A DNA stretch of 8,103 nucleotides. It comes from Acidimicrobiaceae bacterium. Lineage in GTDB: Bacteria > Actinomycetota > Acidimicrobiia > Acidimicrobiales > UBA8592. Positions within the stretch are counted from its first letter, which is position 1, and each line of letters begins with the position of its first letter. Below are positions 1-6,555 of this stretch, one piece after another. The notes under the pieces are model-generated. The model did not search any database and had not been told where the DNA came from. It was given only the letters and a program-made list of their open reading frames with translations. The translations under genes were made by a program, and so were the position numbers. Location of the stretch: positions 1 through 8,103 of the forward strand of contig PAEG01000002.1 of the NCBI GenBank assembly GCA_002703045.1, read 5' to 3'.

Positions 1-1
1 A

Positions 2-382
2 GTTGAGTATGGTTTTGAGCTTGGTGACGAATTAAACAAGAGAGGTTTGCCGGGCATTGTTGAGTGTGAGGGAACAGCCGCACTCGTTTTAGATGGACCT
101 TCTTTAGATGATTTGCGAATGATTCCTGAGGTAGAAGATGCAGTTATTCTTGATGAGCATAATAATCTCGTGTGGGGAAAACCTGGTCATGTTTTTGGTC
201 CTTGGCTTGATGACCTATATGGGTCGCACGGCAGTCCTCGTTGCTCAACGCAAGTAGCGATCGTTGGAGGCGGACACCCTAAAGCAAGAGAATTAGCAAA
301 GCAGGTTTCGAAGAAACGCCCTATGGCCTGGGAATGGGCGCGTCGCATAAATGACTTGTTAGGGCTTGACCTTCAGGTATAA
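2..382 (+). CDS. Alkaline phosphatase/phosphodiesterase-family protein, C-terminal part (5' truncated)
   Basis: The reading frame is open from base 2, the left edge, to a TAA at 380-382, giving 126 residues of the C-terminal end of a longer protein. A TTG at base 47 could be read as a start, but in-frame coding continues upstream of it, so the gene most likely begins outside the window. The best clue is the segment GSHGSPRCSTQVAIVGGGHP near the end. It resembles the late GxHGSP motif of the alkaline phosphatase/type I phosphodiesterase superfamily, whose histidine is a metal ligand in known members, followed by a hydrophobic strand ending in a Gly-Gly-His turn. The tail (RPMAWEWARRINDLLGLDL) also fits the closing helix of such enzymes. 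If correct, it hydrolyses phosphate mono- or diesters with two metal ions. The catalytic Thr/Ser and the other ligands would lie upstream and cannot be checked. It converges on the SRPBCC gene with 5 bases between stop codons. Confidence 0.55.
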   Translation, partial: VEYGFELGDELNKRGLPGIVECEGTAALVLDGPSLDDLRMIPEVEDAVILDEHNNLVWGKPGHVFGPWLDDLYGSHGSPRCSTQVAIVGGGHPKARELAKQVSKKRPMAWEWARRINDLLGLDLQV

Positions 383-387
383 AGCTT

Positions 388-846
388 TCAGCTTTCAAGC
401 TCTTCGGCAAGGTTATCTAAGGTTTTTTCCATTGTCATTCGGGTGTGGGAGGAACGGTTATCCACTCCGCTTACTTTCCCGCCTATGTAAACTAGAGCTT
501 TTCTTCTCTTATCAATCCATGTCTGAGTTACTTTGCACCCATCTGGAGTTGGTGCAATGTCAAAGCTCCAATCGGAACCACCAATTAGCGGAAACCGCAT
601 CTTAAAAGCAAAACGGTCTGGTTCATTAAATTCAGTTATCTTTACGGGCGCTAACCATGATTTTCCTTCCCAAGAGTTTTTTCCGATAAACCTTGCTCCG
701 AGTTCAGCTTTTTTTGAGCCTTTTACCCACTTACCACCATCATTTTCAGGTGACCAACGTCCCATGCTTGGTAAGTCAGTAATGAGTTCCCAAACTTCTG
801 TTGGGCTCGCTGCTATCTCTTTTGAGACACTATGTTTTTTTTCCAT
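388..846 (-). CDS. SRPBCC (START-like/polyketide cyclase) family protein
   Basis: A 152-residue protein with the shape of the SRPBCC helix-grip fold. It has an N-terminal strand and helix (SVSKEIAASPTEVWELITDL, about residues 6-25), the W-S-P-E segment near residue 32, alternating beta strands rich in Trp and Phe (about 60-120), and a long C-terminal amphipathic helix starting HTRMTMEKTLDNL. Family members bind hydrophobic ligands in a deep cavity; some are cyclases or aromatases, others are binding proteins with no known reaction. No catalytic residue is assignable here. The length is typical of single-domain members, and the protein should be cytoplasmic because there is no signal peptide. 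The ATG start is supported by an AAGGA ribosome site six bases upstream. It is the last gene of the probable leftward operon, 38 bases after the acyl-CoA dehydrogenase stop, which suggests handling of a hydrophobic intermediate of the same pathway (inference). The family call is firm; the function is unknown. Confidence 0.85.
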   Translation of the reverse strand: MEKKHSVSKEIAASPTEVWELITDLPSMGRWSPENDGGKWVKGSKKAELGARFIGKNSWEGKSWLAPVKITEFNEPDRFAFKMRFPLIGGSDWSFDIAPTPDGCKVTQTWIDKRRKALVYIGGKVSGVDNRSSHTRMTMEKTLDNLAEELES

Positions 847-852
847 ACGAGG

Positions 853-857
853 TCCTT
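853..857 (-). promoter_or_regulatory. Ribosome binding site of the SRPBCC gene
   Basis: On the minus strand the sequence reads AAGGA, then six bases, then the ATG at 846-844. This is a good Shine-Dalgarno match at normal spacing and fixes the start of the SRPBCC gene. Confidence 0.7.
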
Positions 858-884
858 AGAAAATTTTGATCTCTTGGGCGAAAG

Positions 885-2135
885 TTATTTGAGTACGTCT
901 TTATATGGAATGCTTTTATCGACGCGAGGTTCGCCGGGTAATCCAAGCACTCTTTCTCCGACTATATTTCTTTGTATTTCATCTGATCCTCCGGCTATTC
1001 GATAACCGGGAGCTCCAAGTAAATGTTCATTCCACTCGTAAGTTCCCCATTCACCAGTGTCAGCAGTCATTCTGGCTCCAAGCATTTTTGAAACGACATC
1101 GCTCATGAGATTCATCGACTTAACCCAGATCATTTTCGAAATAGAACCTTCAGGTCCTGGAGGTTGACCTGCTTTTGTCTGCGCTGCAATTCGTTGGCCA
1201 TTAAGGATCATTATTCGGTACTGGGTATAGAGTCTCGCTAATTCATCTCTCATTATAGGATCTTTAGTTAGTTCTAGGTATTGGGCTAGTCCTTTAGCTT
1301 GAGCCCAATTACCGCCGACTCTTGAACTTCCGTTGCTGCTTTCTCGTTCAAAGCCGAGCACAGTAAGTGCTACTTTCCACCCTTCACCGATATCACCAAT
1401 TCTGTGTGCATCAGGGACTCTTACGTCTGTGAGGAAAACTTCATTGAATGAAGTACCGCCACTCATTTGGCGTATTTGACGTATCTCTACGCCAGGTGCG
1501 TCCATTGGTATGACAAAAACTGTTATCCCTTTATGTTTTGGAAGGTCACTGTCTGTTCTACAGACTGCCATTCCCCACTCAGAGAATTGGGCTCCGGAAC
1601 TCCATACTTTTTGGCCGTTGAGAATCCATTCATCTCCATCTTTATCGGCTTTGGTCGCGACACTTGCTAGATCTGACCCAGCGGCAGGTTCTGAAAACAA
1701 TTGGCAGCACATTTCACGAGCGCTTGCCCATTCTTTAACCCAATCCTCTTTTTGCTGTTCCGTGCCTAAAATTCTTATTGAAGAAGCCATTAAGTGAGTT
1801 GTAACACTATGAGTTTCGTGACCGCCTGGAGTATCGTATTCACTTTCAAGTTTGAAAAAGGCTTTCTCGTGTTCCTTAGTTAGCCCCATTCCACCAAATT
1901 CTGGTTCCCACGTTATTTTGTGATAGCCCACTTCCGCTTTCTTTTGTGTCCATGCTCTAGCGTCATCAATAATTGCCTTTTCTTCCTCAAATGAAAGGTT
2001 ATGGAATACAGAAACGCTGAATTCCCCTTCTCCCCAAACGAGCTCTCTTTGCCCGCTATCATTCCTACTTCGCAATTCTGCATTGGCGTCCAGCCATGCC
2101 CGAGCTTCTGTTGTGAACGTTTCAATATCAGTCAT
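885..2135 (-). CDS. Acyl-CoA dehydrogenase family protein (FadE-like)
   Basis: A complete 416-residue acyl-CoA dehydrogenase, an FAD enzyme that introduces an alpha-beta double bond into an acyl-CoA and passes electrons to ETF. Visible landmarks are the all-helical N-terminal domain (about 1-140), the flavin/substrate motif CQLFSEPAAGSDLAS (144-158), the beta-domain motif NGQKVWSSG (173-181), and the C-terminal motif GGSDEIQRNIVGERVLGLP (382-400). At the position where medium-chain enzymes carry their catalytic Glu (the EGT of YEGTSQIQR), this protein has Gly. A Glu at residue 263 in LGFERESS sits where isovaleryl-CoA dehydrogenase-type enzymes place the base, so it is the likely catalytic residue. 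The GGSDEIQRN form is common among actinobacterial FadE proteins, including those in steroid side-chain pathways, some of which act as heteromers. The ATG has no clear Shine-Dalgarno. It lies 65 bases after the LLM oxidoreductase stop and probably shares its transcript. Family certain; substrate unknown. Confidence 0.95.
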   Translation of the reverse strand: MTDIETFTTEARAWLDANAELRSRNDSGQRELVWGEGEFSVSVFHNLSFEEEKAIIDDARAWTQKKAEVGYHKITWEPEFGGMGLTKEHEKAFFKLESEYDTPGGHETHSVTTHLMASSIRILGTEQQKEDWVKEWASAREMCCQLFSEPAAGSDLASVATKADKDGDEWILNGQKVWSSGAQFSEWGMAVCRTDSDLPKHKGITVFVIPMDAPGVEIRQIRQMSGGTSFNEVFLTDVRVPDAHRIGDIGEGWKVALTVLGFERESSNGSSRVGGNWAQAKGLAQYLELTKDPIMRDELARLYTQYRIMILNGQRIAAQTKAGQPPGPEGSISKMIWVKSMNLMSDVVSKMLGARMTADTGEWGTYEWNEHLLGAPGYRIAGGSDEIQRNIVGERVLGLPGEPRVDKSIPYKDVLK

Positions 2136-2200
2136 GTTTCAATTATTGACCAGAAAATCCTTTTATGCTCCATCGGAGGGTGGGATTTATCGCCATCTTT

Positions 2201-3034
2201 TTATATTTTTGATAACCCTTGAGCTATCTCTTCGACGGTTTCGGGTGGTTTATCCTTAGGAATTGAGATAATCCCGAGAGAAACACCGGCTTCTTCGTAT
2301 TCTTCAGCTTGTCGAATGGTTGCTTTAATATCACCATCGAACCGAAGCATTGTTGAAATAAGAATCTCGTTTGGGTCGCGTTCTGCTTCTGCGCAGGCTT
2401 GGAGAAAGACTTTATGGCGCATTTTGAAGTCGGTGAGCGACATAGTTTGTGTTCCATAGTTCCAATGGTGTGCGTGACGCACTGCAGCGGGTATTGTTCT
2501 TTTTAATCCCCCACCTCCTACGCAAATAGGTAGGGGACTCTGAGGCCCTTTAGGGTTATTCATAGCGTCCTTTAGTGAATACCAATTCCCTGCAAAATTT
2601 GACTGTTCTTGTGATAAGAGCATAGTTAAGACTTCCATACCCTCTTCAAAACGGTCGAACCGGTCTTCCATTGTTCCAAGATCAAACCCATACGCTTCGC
2701 ATTCTTCTTCATTCCAGCCAGCCCCTATTCCAAGTTCTAATCTGCCGTTAGAGGTGATGTCGAGCGTAGAGGCCATATTAGCGAGTAAGGCTGGGTGTCG
2801 GTAAAGCATTCCAGTAACAAGAACGCCGCCTCTAATCCTTTTCGTTTCTTGGAGCAATGCGGTTAATGTAATCCACCCTTCAAGACAATCTTCGGTGGAA
2901 TCCCCAAAGAGTGGATAGAAATGATCAAAAGTCCAGCCAGATTCAAATATCTCTAGGTCATCTGCGCGTTTCCAAACTTCTAATAACCATTCCCAAGAGC
3001 ATCTCTGGGGAGAAGTACTAATAGCGTACCTCAA
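2201..3034 (-). CDS. LLM-class (luciferase-like) flavin/F420-dependent oxidoreductase
   Basis: A 277-residue luciferase-like TIM-barrel protein. The N-terminus MRYAIS is the usual first strand. WTFDHFYPL (34-42) matches the active-site Asp-His strand. TGMLYRHPALLANMASTLD (74-92) followed by GRLELGIGAGWNEEE (97-111) is the hallmark block of F420-dependent actinobacterial members; ICVGGGG near residue 170 is the phosphate-binding glycine turn. Such enzymes transfer hydride between reduced flavin or F420 and a small organic substrate, or act as monooxygenases; which applies here cannot be told. The start is TTG, overlapping the TGA of the upstream NTF2-like gene within the four bases TTGA, so translation is probably coupled. 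No separate Shine-Dalgarno is evident, and the TTG gives exactly the expected family N-terminus. Length is normal. Second gene of the leftward catabolic-looking operon. Confidence 0.92.
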   Translation of the reverse strand: MRYAISTSPQRCSWEWLLEVWKRADDLEIFESGWTFDHFYPLFGDSTEDCLEGWITLTALLQETKRIRGGVLVTGMLYRHPALLANMASTLDITSNGRLELGIGAGWNEEECEAYGFDLGTMEDRFDRFEEGMEVLTMLLSQEQSNFAGNWYSLKDAMNNPKGPQSPLPICVGGGGLKRTIPAAVRHAHHWNYGTQTMSLTDFKMRHKVFLQACAEAERDPNEILISTMLRFDGDIKATIRQAEEYEEAGVSLGIISIPKDKPPETVEEIAQGLSKI

Positions 3035-3471
3035 GAGGGTTTGCGGACGTTAGGGTTGCCTTCAGTCCAGTCTCCGCTCAGTTTTCGAAAAGTTATTCTC
3101 CACCCGTCAGGGGTTCTTACTAACTTGTCATCGTACCTTCCAGCAACAATAAAATTATCTCCGCCTTCAGTTCCTCTGAGAGTATGTTGTGCATGGAGAT
3201 AGCATCTACAGGTAGCAGTGTCTCCGTCAATAGTAACTTGTTGATTACTCACAATATGTTGAGATGCATCTAACGAACCCAGTGCATCGGTTACTTTCTC
3301 TATGATTGCGGGTAATCCATCTATTATGAGACCTCTGTAATCGCATACTGCATCTTTAGTAAAAACAGTATCTAAACGTTCTCTTGGTCCATGGTCCAAT
3401 AGCCAGCCATAGGCAATTGTTAAGTCAATGATTTCTTGCCGGTCTAGAATCTCTTGTAACGCGTCTTCCAT
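3031..3471 (-). CDS. SnoaL-like/nuclear transport factor 2 (NTF2) family protein
   Basis: A 146-residue single-domain alpha+beta-barrel protein of the SnoaL-like group (the SnoaL_4 type). It begins with the characteristic helix EILDRQEIIDLTIAYGWLLD (7-26), then LFTKDAV-like sequence (VFTKDAVCDYRG, 36-47), ASQHIVSNQQVTIDGDTA (69-86), the CYLHAQH strand (90-96), and ends with a strand pair GRYDDKLVRTPDGWRITFRKL (111-131) and the W-T-E-G-N tail. Relatives include small cyclases, hydratases, isomerases and dehydratases, plus many of unknown function. An Asp/His pair such as D44 and H72 could be catalytic, but this is not established. A strong AAGGAG ribosome site ten bases before the ATG supports the start. 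It is the promoter-proximal gene of the leftward operon, overlapping the LLM gene by four bases. A role in the same CoA or terpenoid/steroid-like pathway is inference. Confidence 0.88.
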   Translation of the reverse strand: MEDALQEILDRQEIIDLTIAYGWLLDHGPRERLDTVFTKDAVCDYRGLIIDGLPAIIEKVTDALGSLDASQHIVSNQQVTIDGDTATCRCYLHAQHTLRGTEGGDNFIVAGRYDDKLVRTPDGWRITFRKLSGDWTEGNPNVRKPS

Positions 3472-3481
3472 ATTGTTTCTT

Positions 3482-3487
3482 CTCCTT
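3482..3487 (-). promoter_or_regulatory. Strong ribosome binding site of the NTF2-like gene
   Basis: The minus strand reads AAAGGAGA upstream of the ATG at 3471-3469, with a ten-base spacer after the AAGGAG core. It is the best Shine-Dalgarno in the window and marks the entry point for translation of the leftward operon. Confidence 0.75.
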
Positions 3488-3500
3488 TGCTGAACTGTAG

Positions 3501-3506
3501 ATGATA
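3501..3506 (-). promoter_or_regulatory. Candidate -10 element for the leftward operon
   Basis: The minus strand reads TATCAT, a 5-of-6 match to the sigma-70-type TATAAT. It is placed so that transcription would start about 20 bases before the NTF2-like ATG. No good -35 hexamer lies 16-18 bases further upstream, so this is tentative. It sits just beside the -35 of the opposing promoter candidate, so the two promoters could compete. Confidence 0.3.
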
Positions 3507-3507
3507 T

Positions 3508-3535
3508 TTGACGAATTGTTTAATTTAGATAGAAG
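3508..3535 (+). promoter_or_regulatory. Candidate promoter for the cysteine hydrolase-amidinohydrolase pair
   Basis: A TTGACG (-35, one mismatch to TTGACA) at 3508-3513 is followed after 16 bases by TAGAAG (-10, 4 of 6 matches to TATAAT) at 3530-3535. The predicted start near 3542 leaves a leader of about 36 bases before the ATG at 3578. No regulator-binding palindrome stands out in this short divergent region. Confidence 0.4.
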
Positions 3536-3577
3536 ACACTGTTTGGAAGCTATTTGTATGACTGTTATCCTCCGAAG

Positions 3578-4198
3578 ATGATCAACCGTTTTGATTCTGA
3601 TACAGCTTTATTGCTTATAGATGTTCAGGTAGGAGTTGACGACCTTACTCACTGGGGTGGAAGCACAGGCCGAAGAAATAACATTAACGCGGAAAATGTG
3701 ATGCTTGACGTTCTCTCTGCATGGCGTACTTGCGGTTTGCAAGTGGCTTTCACTCTTCACGATTCGGTTGAAGAGGATTCGCCGCTTAAATTGAGTTTGC
3801 CTTCAGGTGAGTTAAAACCAGGATTTGTAGTCGGCGAGGATGATATTGCCGTAGTGAAAAATGTGAACAGTGGGTTTGTAGGAACACATCTCCATGAAGA
3901 ATTTTCGGATCGCGGCATTACCCGTTTGGTTGTTGCTGGTTTCTTTACAAATATGTGTGTTGAAACAACTGTAAGGATGGCGGGGAACATGGGTTACGAT
4001 ACCTATTTACTCCCTGCAGGATGTGCGACAACGAACCGTATCGGACCTGATGGTGTCGATTATGACCCTGAGGTGGTTCATGAAATGACTGTCGCTAATC
4101 TACATGGAGAATTCTGCACAAGTTTACGAGTTGCCGATGTTCAGAATTTATTAGTATCTGATTCTGAGAAGCTTTTCCGTGTTCAGGGGAATGAGTAG
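3578..4198 (+). CDS. Isochorismatase-like cysteine hydrolase (N-carbamoyl amidohydrolase type)
   Basis: A 206-residue member of the cysteine hydrolase superfamily that includes isochorismatase, nicotinamidase, N-carbamoylsarcosine amidase and ureidoacrylate hydrolase. The Asp-Lys-Cys triad is visible: D15 in ALLLIDVQ, K94 in DIAVVKNVNSGF, and C127 in VVAGFFTNMCVETT, with the G-x-x-T-N-x-C turn typical of the cis-peptide before the nucleophile. Length is standard and there is no signal peptide, so it is cytoplasmic. The reaction is probably hydrolysis of an amide, imide or carbamoyl C-N bond; true isochorismatase activity is not implied. An in-frame TTG at 3554 would add eight residues (MYDCYPPK) and has a weak GGAAG before it. 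I prefer the ATG at 3578 because it gives the usual short lead before FDxDxALLLID, though it lacks a clear Shine-Dalgarno. The following amidinohydrolase begins within a few bases of its stop, so the two are almost certainly co-transcribed. Confidence 0.88.
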   Translation: MINRFDSDTALLLIDVQVGVDDLTHWGGSTGRRNNINAENVMLDVLSAWRTCGLQVAFTLHDSVEEDSPLKLSLPSGELKPGFVVGEDDIAVVKNVNSGFVGTHLHEEFSDRGITRLVVAGFFTNMCVETTVRMAGNMGYDTYLLPAGCATTNRIGPDGVDYDPEVVHEMTVANLHGEFCTSLRVADVQNLLVSDSEKLFRVQGNE

Positions 4199-4205
4199 AT
4201 GTTCA

Positions 4206-5078
4206 ATGATTTCTGAATTTGGTGTGAATTCAATGTCGGGGAAACTACGCAAGGTTGCGATTCGCCGACCTTCAGCGATCCTTTCAGCAGATAATAAGGA
4301 GTGGAATTATTCAAAACCGCTAAATCAGGAGGGCCTTCTAAATCAATACGCTCATTTTGTTACTTTATTAGAGGATGCAGGCGCGGAAATTCTTTGGTTT
4401 GACGATACTGATGATGCTTTAGCTGACTCTATTTTTACATATGACCCTTCTTTCATGCTTGGCTCTGGTTCAGTTCTTTTGCGACCTGGAAAAGAGAAAC
4501 GCTTAGGTGAAGTTGATGTTCACCGCCGGTTTTATGAACGTTCTGGTATCCCTATTATCGGTCAGATTGAATCTCCGGGAACTCTTGAAGGTGGGGATTG
4601 CTTTTGGCTTGATGAAGCGACGTTAGCTGTCGGAAAAGGATTCCGTAGTAATGATGCTGGTATCTCGCAGTTACGTGACATCGTTTCAGCGGAAGGTGTT
4701 GAAGTTATACAGTTTGATCTTCCATTTTATAAAGGGCCCGATGCTTGTTTACATTTAATGTCTTTGGTTAGTCCGCTTGATAATGACTTAGCTCTTGTTT
4801 TTAAACCTTTGCTTCCTGATGGGCTTGAAGAGTTGATGGGTGATTTTGGTTTTGACCTTATAGAAGCTTCTGAAAGTGAATTTGAAGAAAGTCTTGGATT
4901 GTCTTTAAATGTTTTAGCTACTGAACCTCGTAAAGTTATAGCAATTCATGGTTTCCCAGAAACTCACCGTTTGATGATTGAATCCGGTTGTTCCGTTTCT
5001 TTGTTTAATGGTGACGAGCTTTGCATTCCCTGTGAGGGGGGTCCTACCTGTTTAACTCGGCCAATTCTTCGGTCTTAG
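4206..5078 (+). CDS. Amidinohydrolase of the dimethylargininase/arginine deiminase (pentein) superfamily
   Basis: A pentein-fold enzyme acting on guanidino groups, closest by motif to dimethylarginine dimethylaminohydrolase (dimethylarginine to citrulline plus dimethylamine). From ATG 4206 it has 290 residues. It shows EFGVNSMSGKLRKVAIRRP (4-22), the family's opening strand; substrate-side Asp residues 74 and 80 in LADSIFTYDP; the EGGD signature (128-131); the catalytic His 183 in CLHLMSLVSPL; and the nucleophile Cys 282 in CEGGPTCLTRPI near the end. All expected catalytic positions are intact. The exact guanidino substrate cannot be told: agmatine-, arginine- and methylarginine-type enzymes share these residues. 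Start choice is uncertain. The frame is open back to a GTG at 4179, and an ATG at 4191 would overlap the upstream gene by eight bases, with AGGGGA touching it. ATG 4206, seven bases after the upstream stop, still contains the conserved N-terminus. Its TAG abuts the stop of the opposing carboxylesterase with no bases between. Confidence 0.88.
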   Translation: MISEFGVNSMSGKLRKVAIRRPSAILSADNKEWNYSKPLNQEGLLNQYAHFVTLLEDAGAEILWFDDTDDALADSIFTYDPSFMLGSGSVLLRPGKEKRLGEVDVHRRFYERSGIPIIGQIESPGTLEGGDCFWLDEATLAVGKGFRSNDAGISQLRDIVSAEGVEVIQFDLPFYKGPDACLHLMSLVSPLDNDLALVFKPLLPDGLEELMGDFGFDLIEASESEFEESLGLSLNVLATEPRKVIAIHGFPETHRLMIESGCSVSLFNGDELCIPCEGGPTCLTRPILRS

Positions 5079-6548
5079 CTAGCGGTGACCTTCCCATGAT
5101 TTACGTGCTGCAGGCCAGGGGTCATCAATAAGAGTTGTCTCGTCGGCAAATCGCATTACTTTTCTATCTGCAATATGGTATGTGGGCCATTGGCCTAATG
5201 CTTCCGTGCTTGGATTACCTTCGCGAATAAATGAAGCCCATGATGCATGCATTTTGTCCCCAACATGATTGGGAAGTTCAGATGTGCCGAGGAATAATTC
5301 TGTTCCTTTGGCATCTAAGGTCCCAAATGTAAATGGGATCTCTAACGCATGGCAGGAACCAAGTGCACCATTGAAGGCTTTACTTTTCCAGTCAAATTCA
5401 TACATCCACGTTTTTCCGCCATGCTTTTGTCTAGATTCGGCCATTTGTATTGCTGGAATACGAAAAGTATGATCGGTTGAGATAGCGACAGCAGTTTCTC
5501 CTGCTGTAATGTCTCCCCTGTCTTCTTGTACTGCTTCTATAAAGTGTGCTGGGTCATTGACATAATTCTTTAACCATTTGTGGAGTTTCTCTTCAGGTAT
5601 CTGGTTAGTTCCCCATAAGGTTGTTTCGTCTGTATTTGTTCCAGTTAGGAGAGGGATCTCTGCACCAATTCCTTCTTGAGTAAATAATGCAATTGGGTGG
5701 TCTACCAGTAGTTCATTTGTTATTGATGGATAAAAAGGCAACTGCCCAACTGGCATAAACTCGCTAGAGTTTTCTTCAACGTATTTCTGTGCTTCAAGAA
5801 TGTCTTCTGTTTTGACTTCTCTGAGCTCCTCAACAGTGTGAACCTCTAGATATTTCATAAAGAGTTTGCCTGCAGCTTCTGCTTCTTTCTGCGTTATGAC
5901 GTGATGGCCAGCCCCACTTTGTGTTATTGCTTTGCTGAATAGGCCTCGACTTTTGGGCATAGCCATAATTGTTGCAACACTGAACGCGCCAGCGGACTCA
6001 CCTGCAATTGTGACTTGGTCTGGGTCTCCCCCAAAGTGTGCGATATTATTCTTAACCCATCCCAAAGCAGCGATTTGATCCAATATTCCATTGATTCCTG
6101 ATGTTGGAGCTTCCGGTATCCTTGCAAAGCCAAGTGCACCTAATCTGTAATTGATTGTCACGACAACTATGTCGCTATCCTTCGCGAATCTTGTTCCGTC
6201 ATACCATGGCGTCGCCCCAGTGCCATGGCGGTAAGCGCCCCCATGAATCCAAACCATAACTGGGCGATTTTTAGAATCTGCTGAAGGAGTGCATACGTTT
6301 AGGGAGAGACAGTCTTCATCCCAGGTAACATCATGTGAATCTGTTAGGCCTTCACCTGGTAGTTGCGGTGCTACGGGTCCGAATTGGGTTGCGTCATAAA
6401 TTCCCGTCCATGGCAAAACCGGTTCTGGCGGGCAAAACCTCTTCTCCCCTATTGGAGCAGATGCATACGGTATACCTGCGAAAAGAAGAACCCCGTTTCT
6501 TTCTTTACCTTGAATTGAACCAAATTCTGTTTCAATCACGAGTTCCAT
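5079..6548 (-). CDS. Type-B carboxylesterase/lipase family protein
   Basis: A 489-residue alpha/beta hydrolase of the carboxylesterase type-B family (para-nitrobenzyl esterase-like) that hydrolyses carboxylic esters. Visible in order are EFGSIQGK at the start (first beta strand), GIPYASAPIGEKRF (25-38), the EDCLSLNV signature (78-85), the oxyanion-hole HGG (102-104), the signature FGGDPDQVTIAGESAG (172-187) with nucleophile Ser 185, the acid Glu 308 in GTNTDET, and the base His 400 in GSCHALEIPFTFG. The triad is complete and the length is typical of bacterial members. No signal peptide is seen, so it is probably cytoplasmic. The frame could start at a GTG at 6572, adding eight residues and overlapping the upstream gene by 14 bases. 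I chose ATG 6548 because AAAGG lies seven bases before it and the family N-terminus begins there. It follows the serine hydrolase by 10 bases, so the two are likely co-transcribed; a shared ester-processing role is inference. Confidence 0.94.
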   Translation of the reverse strand: MELVIETEFGSIQGKERNGVLLFAGIPYASAPIGEKRFCPPEPVLPWTGIYDATQFGPVAPQLPGEGLTDSHDVTWDEDCLSLNVCTPSADSKNRPVMVWIHGGAYRHGTGATPWYDGTRFAKDSDIVVVTINYRLGALGFARIPEAPTSGINGILDQIAALGWVKNNIAHFGGDPDQVTIAGESAGAFSVATIMAMPKSRGLFSKAITQSGAGHHVITQKEAEAAGKLFMKYLEVHTVEELREVKTEDILEAQKYVEENSSEFMPVGQLPFYPSITNELLVDHPIALFTQEGIGAEIPLLTGTNTDETTLWGTNQIPEEKLHKWLKNYVNDPAHFIEAVQEDRGDITAGETAVAISTDHTFRIPAIQMAESRQKHGGKTWMYEFDWKSKAFNGALGSCHALEIPFTFGTLDAKGTELFLGTSELPNHVGDKMHASWASFIREGNPSTEALGQWPTYHIADRKVMRFADETTLIDDPWPAARKSWEGHR

Positions 6549-6555
6549 TACAAAA

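Noticed and set aside
533..859. Rightward open frame of 108 codons opposite the SRPBCC gene
   Set aside because: It lies antisense to a clear SRPBCC domain with a good ribosome site; its translation shows no recognisable domain.
1510..1797. Rightward open frames inside the acyl-CoA dehydrogenase gene
   Set aside because: They are antisense shadows of conserved dehydrogenase motifs, with no family features of their own.
2136..2200. 65-base gap between the LLM and acyl-CoA dehydrogenase genes examined for a terminator or second promoter
   Set aside because: It contains AT-rich tracts and repeated CCATC words but no stable inverted repeat with a T-run, and no spaced -35/-10 pair.
3508..3530. 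AATT-containing pseudo-palindrome in the divergent region considered as an operator
   Set aside because: The symmetry is short and AT-rich, as expected by chance, and no regulator gene is adjacent.
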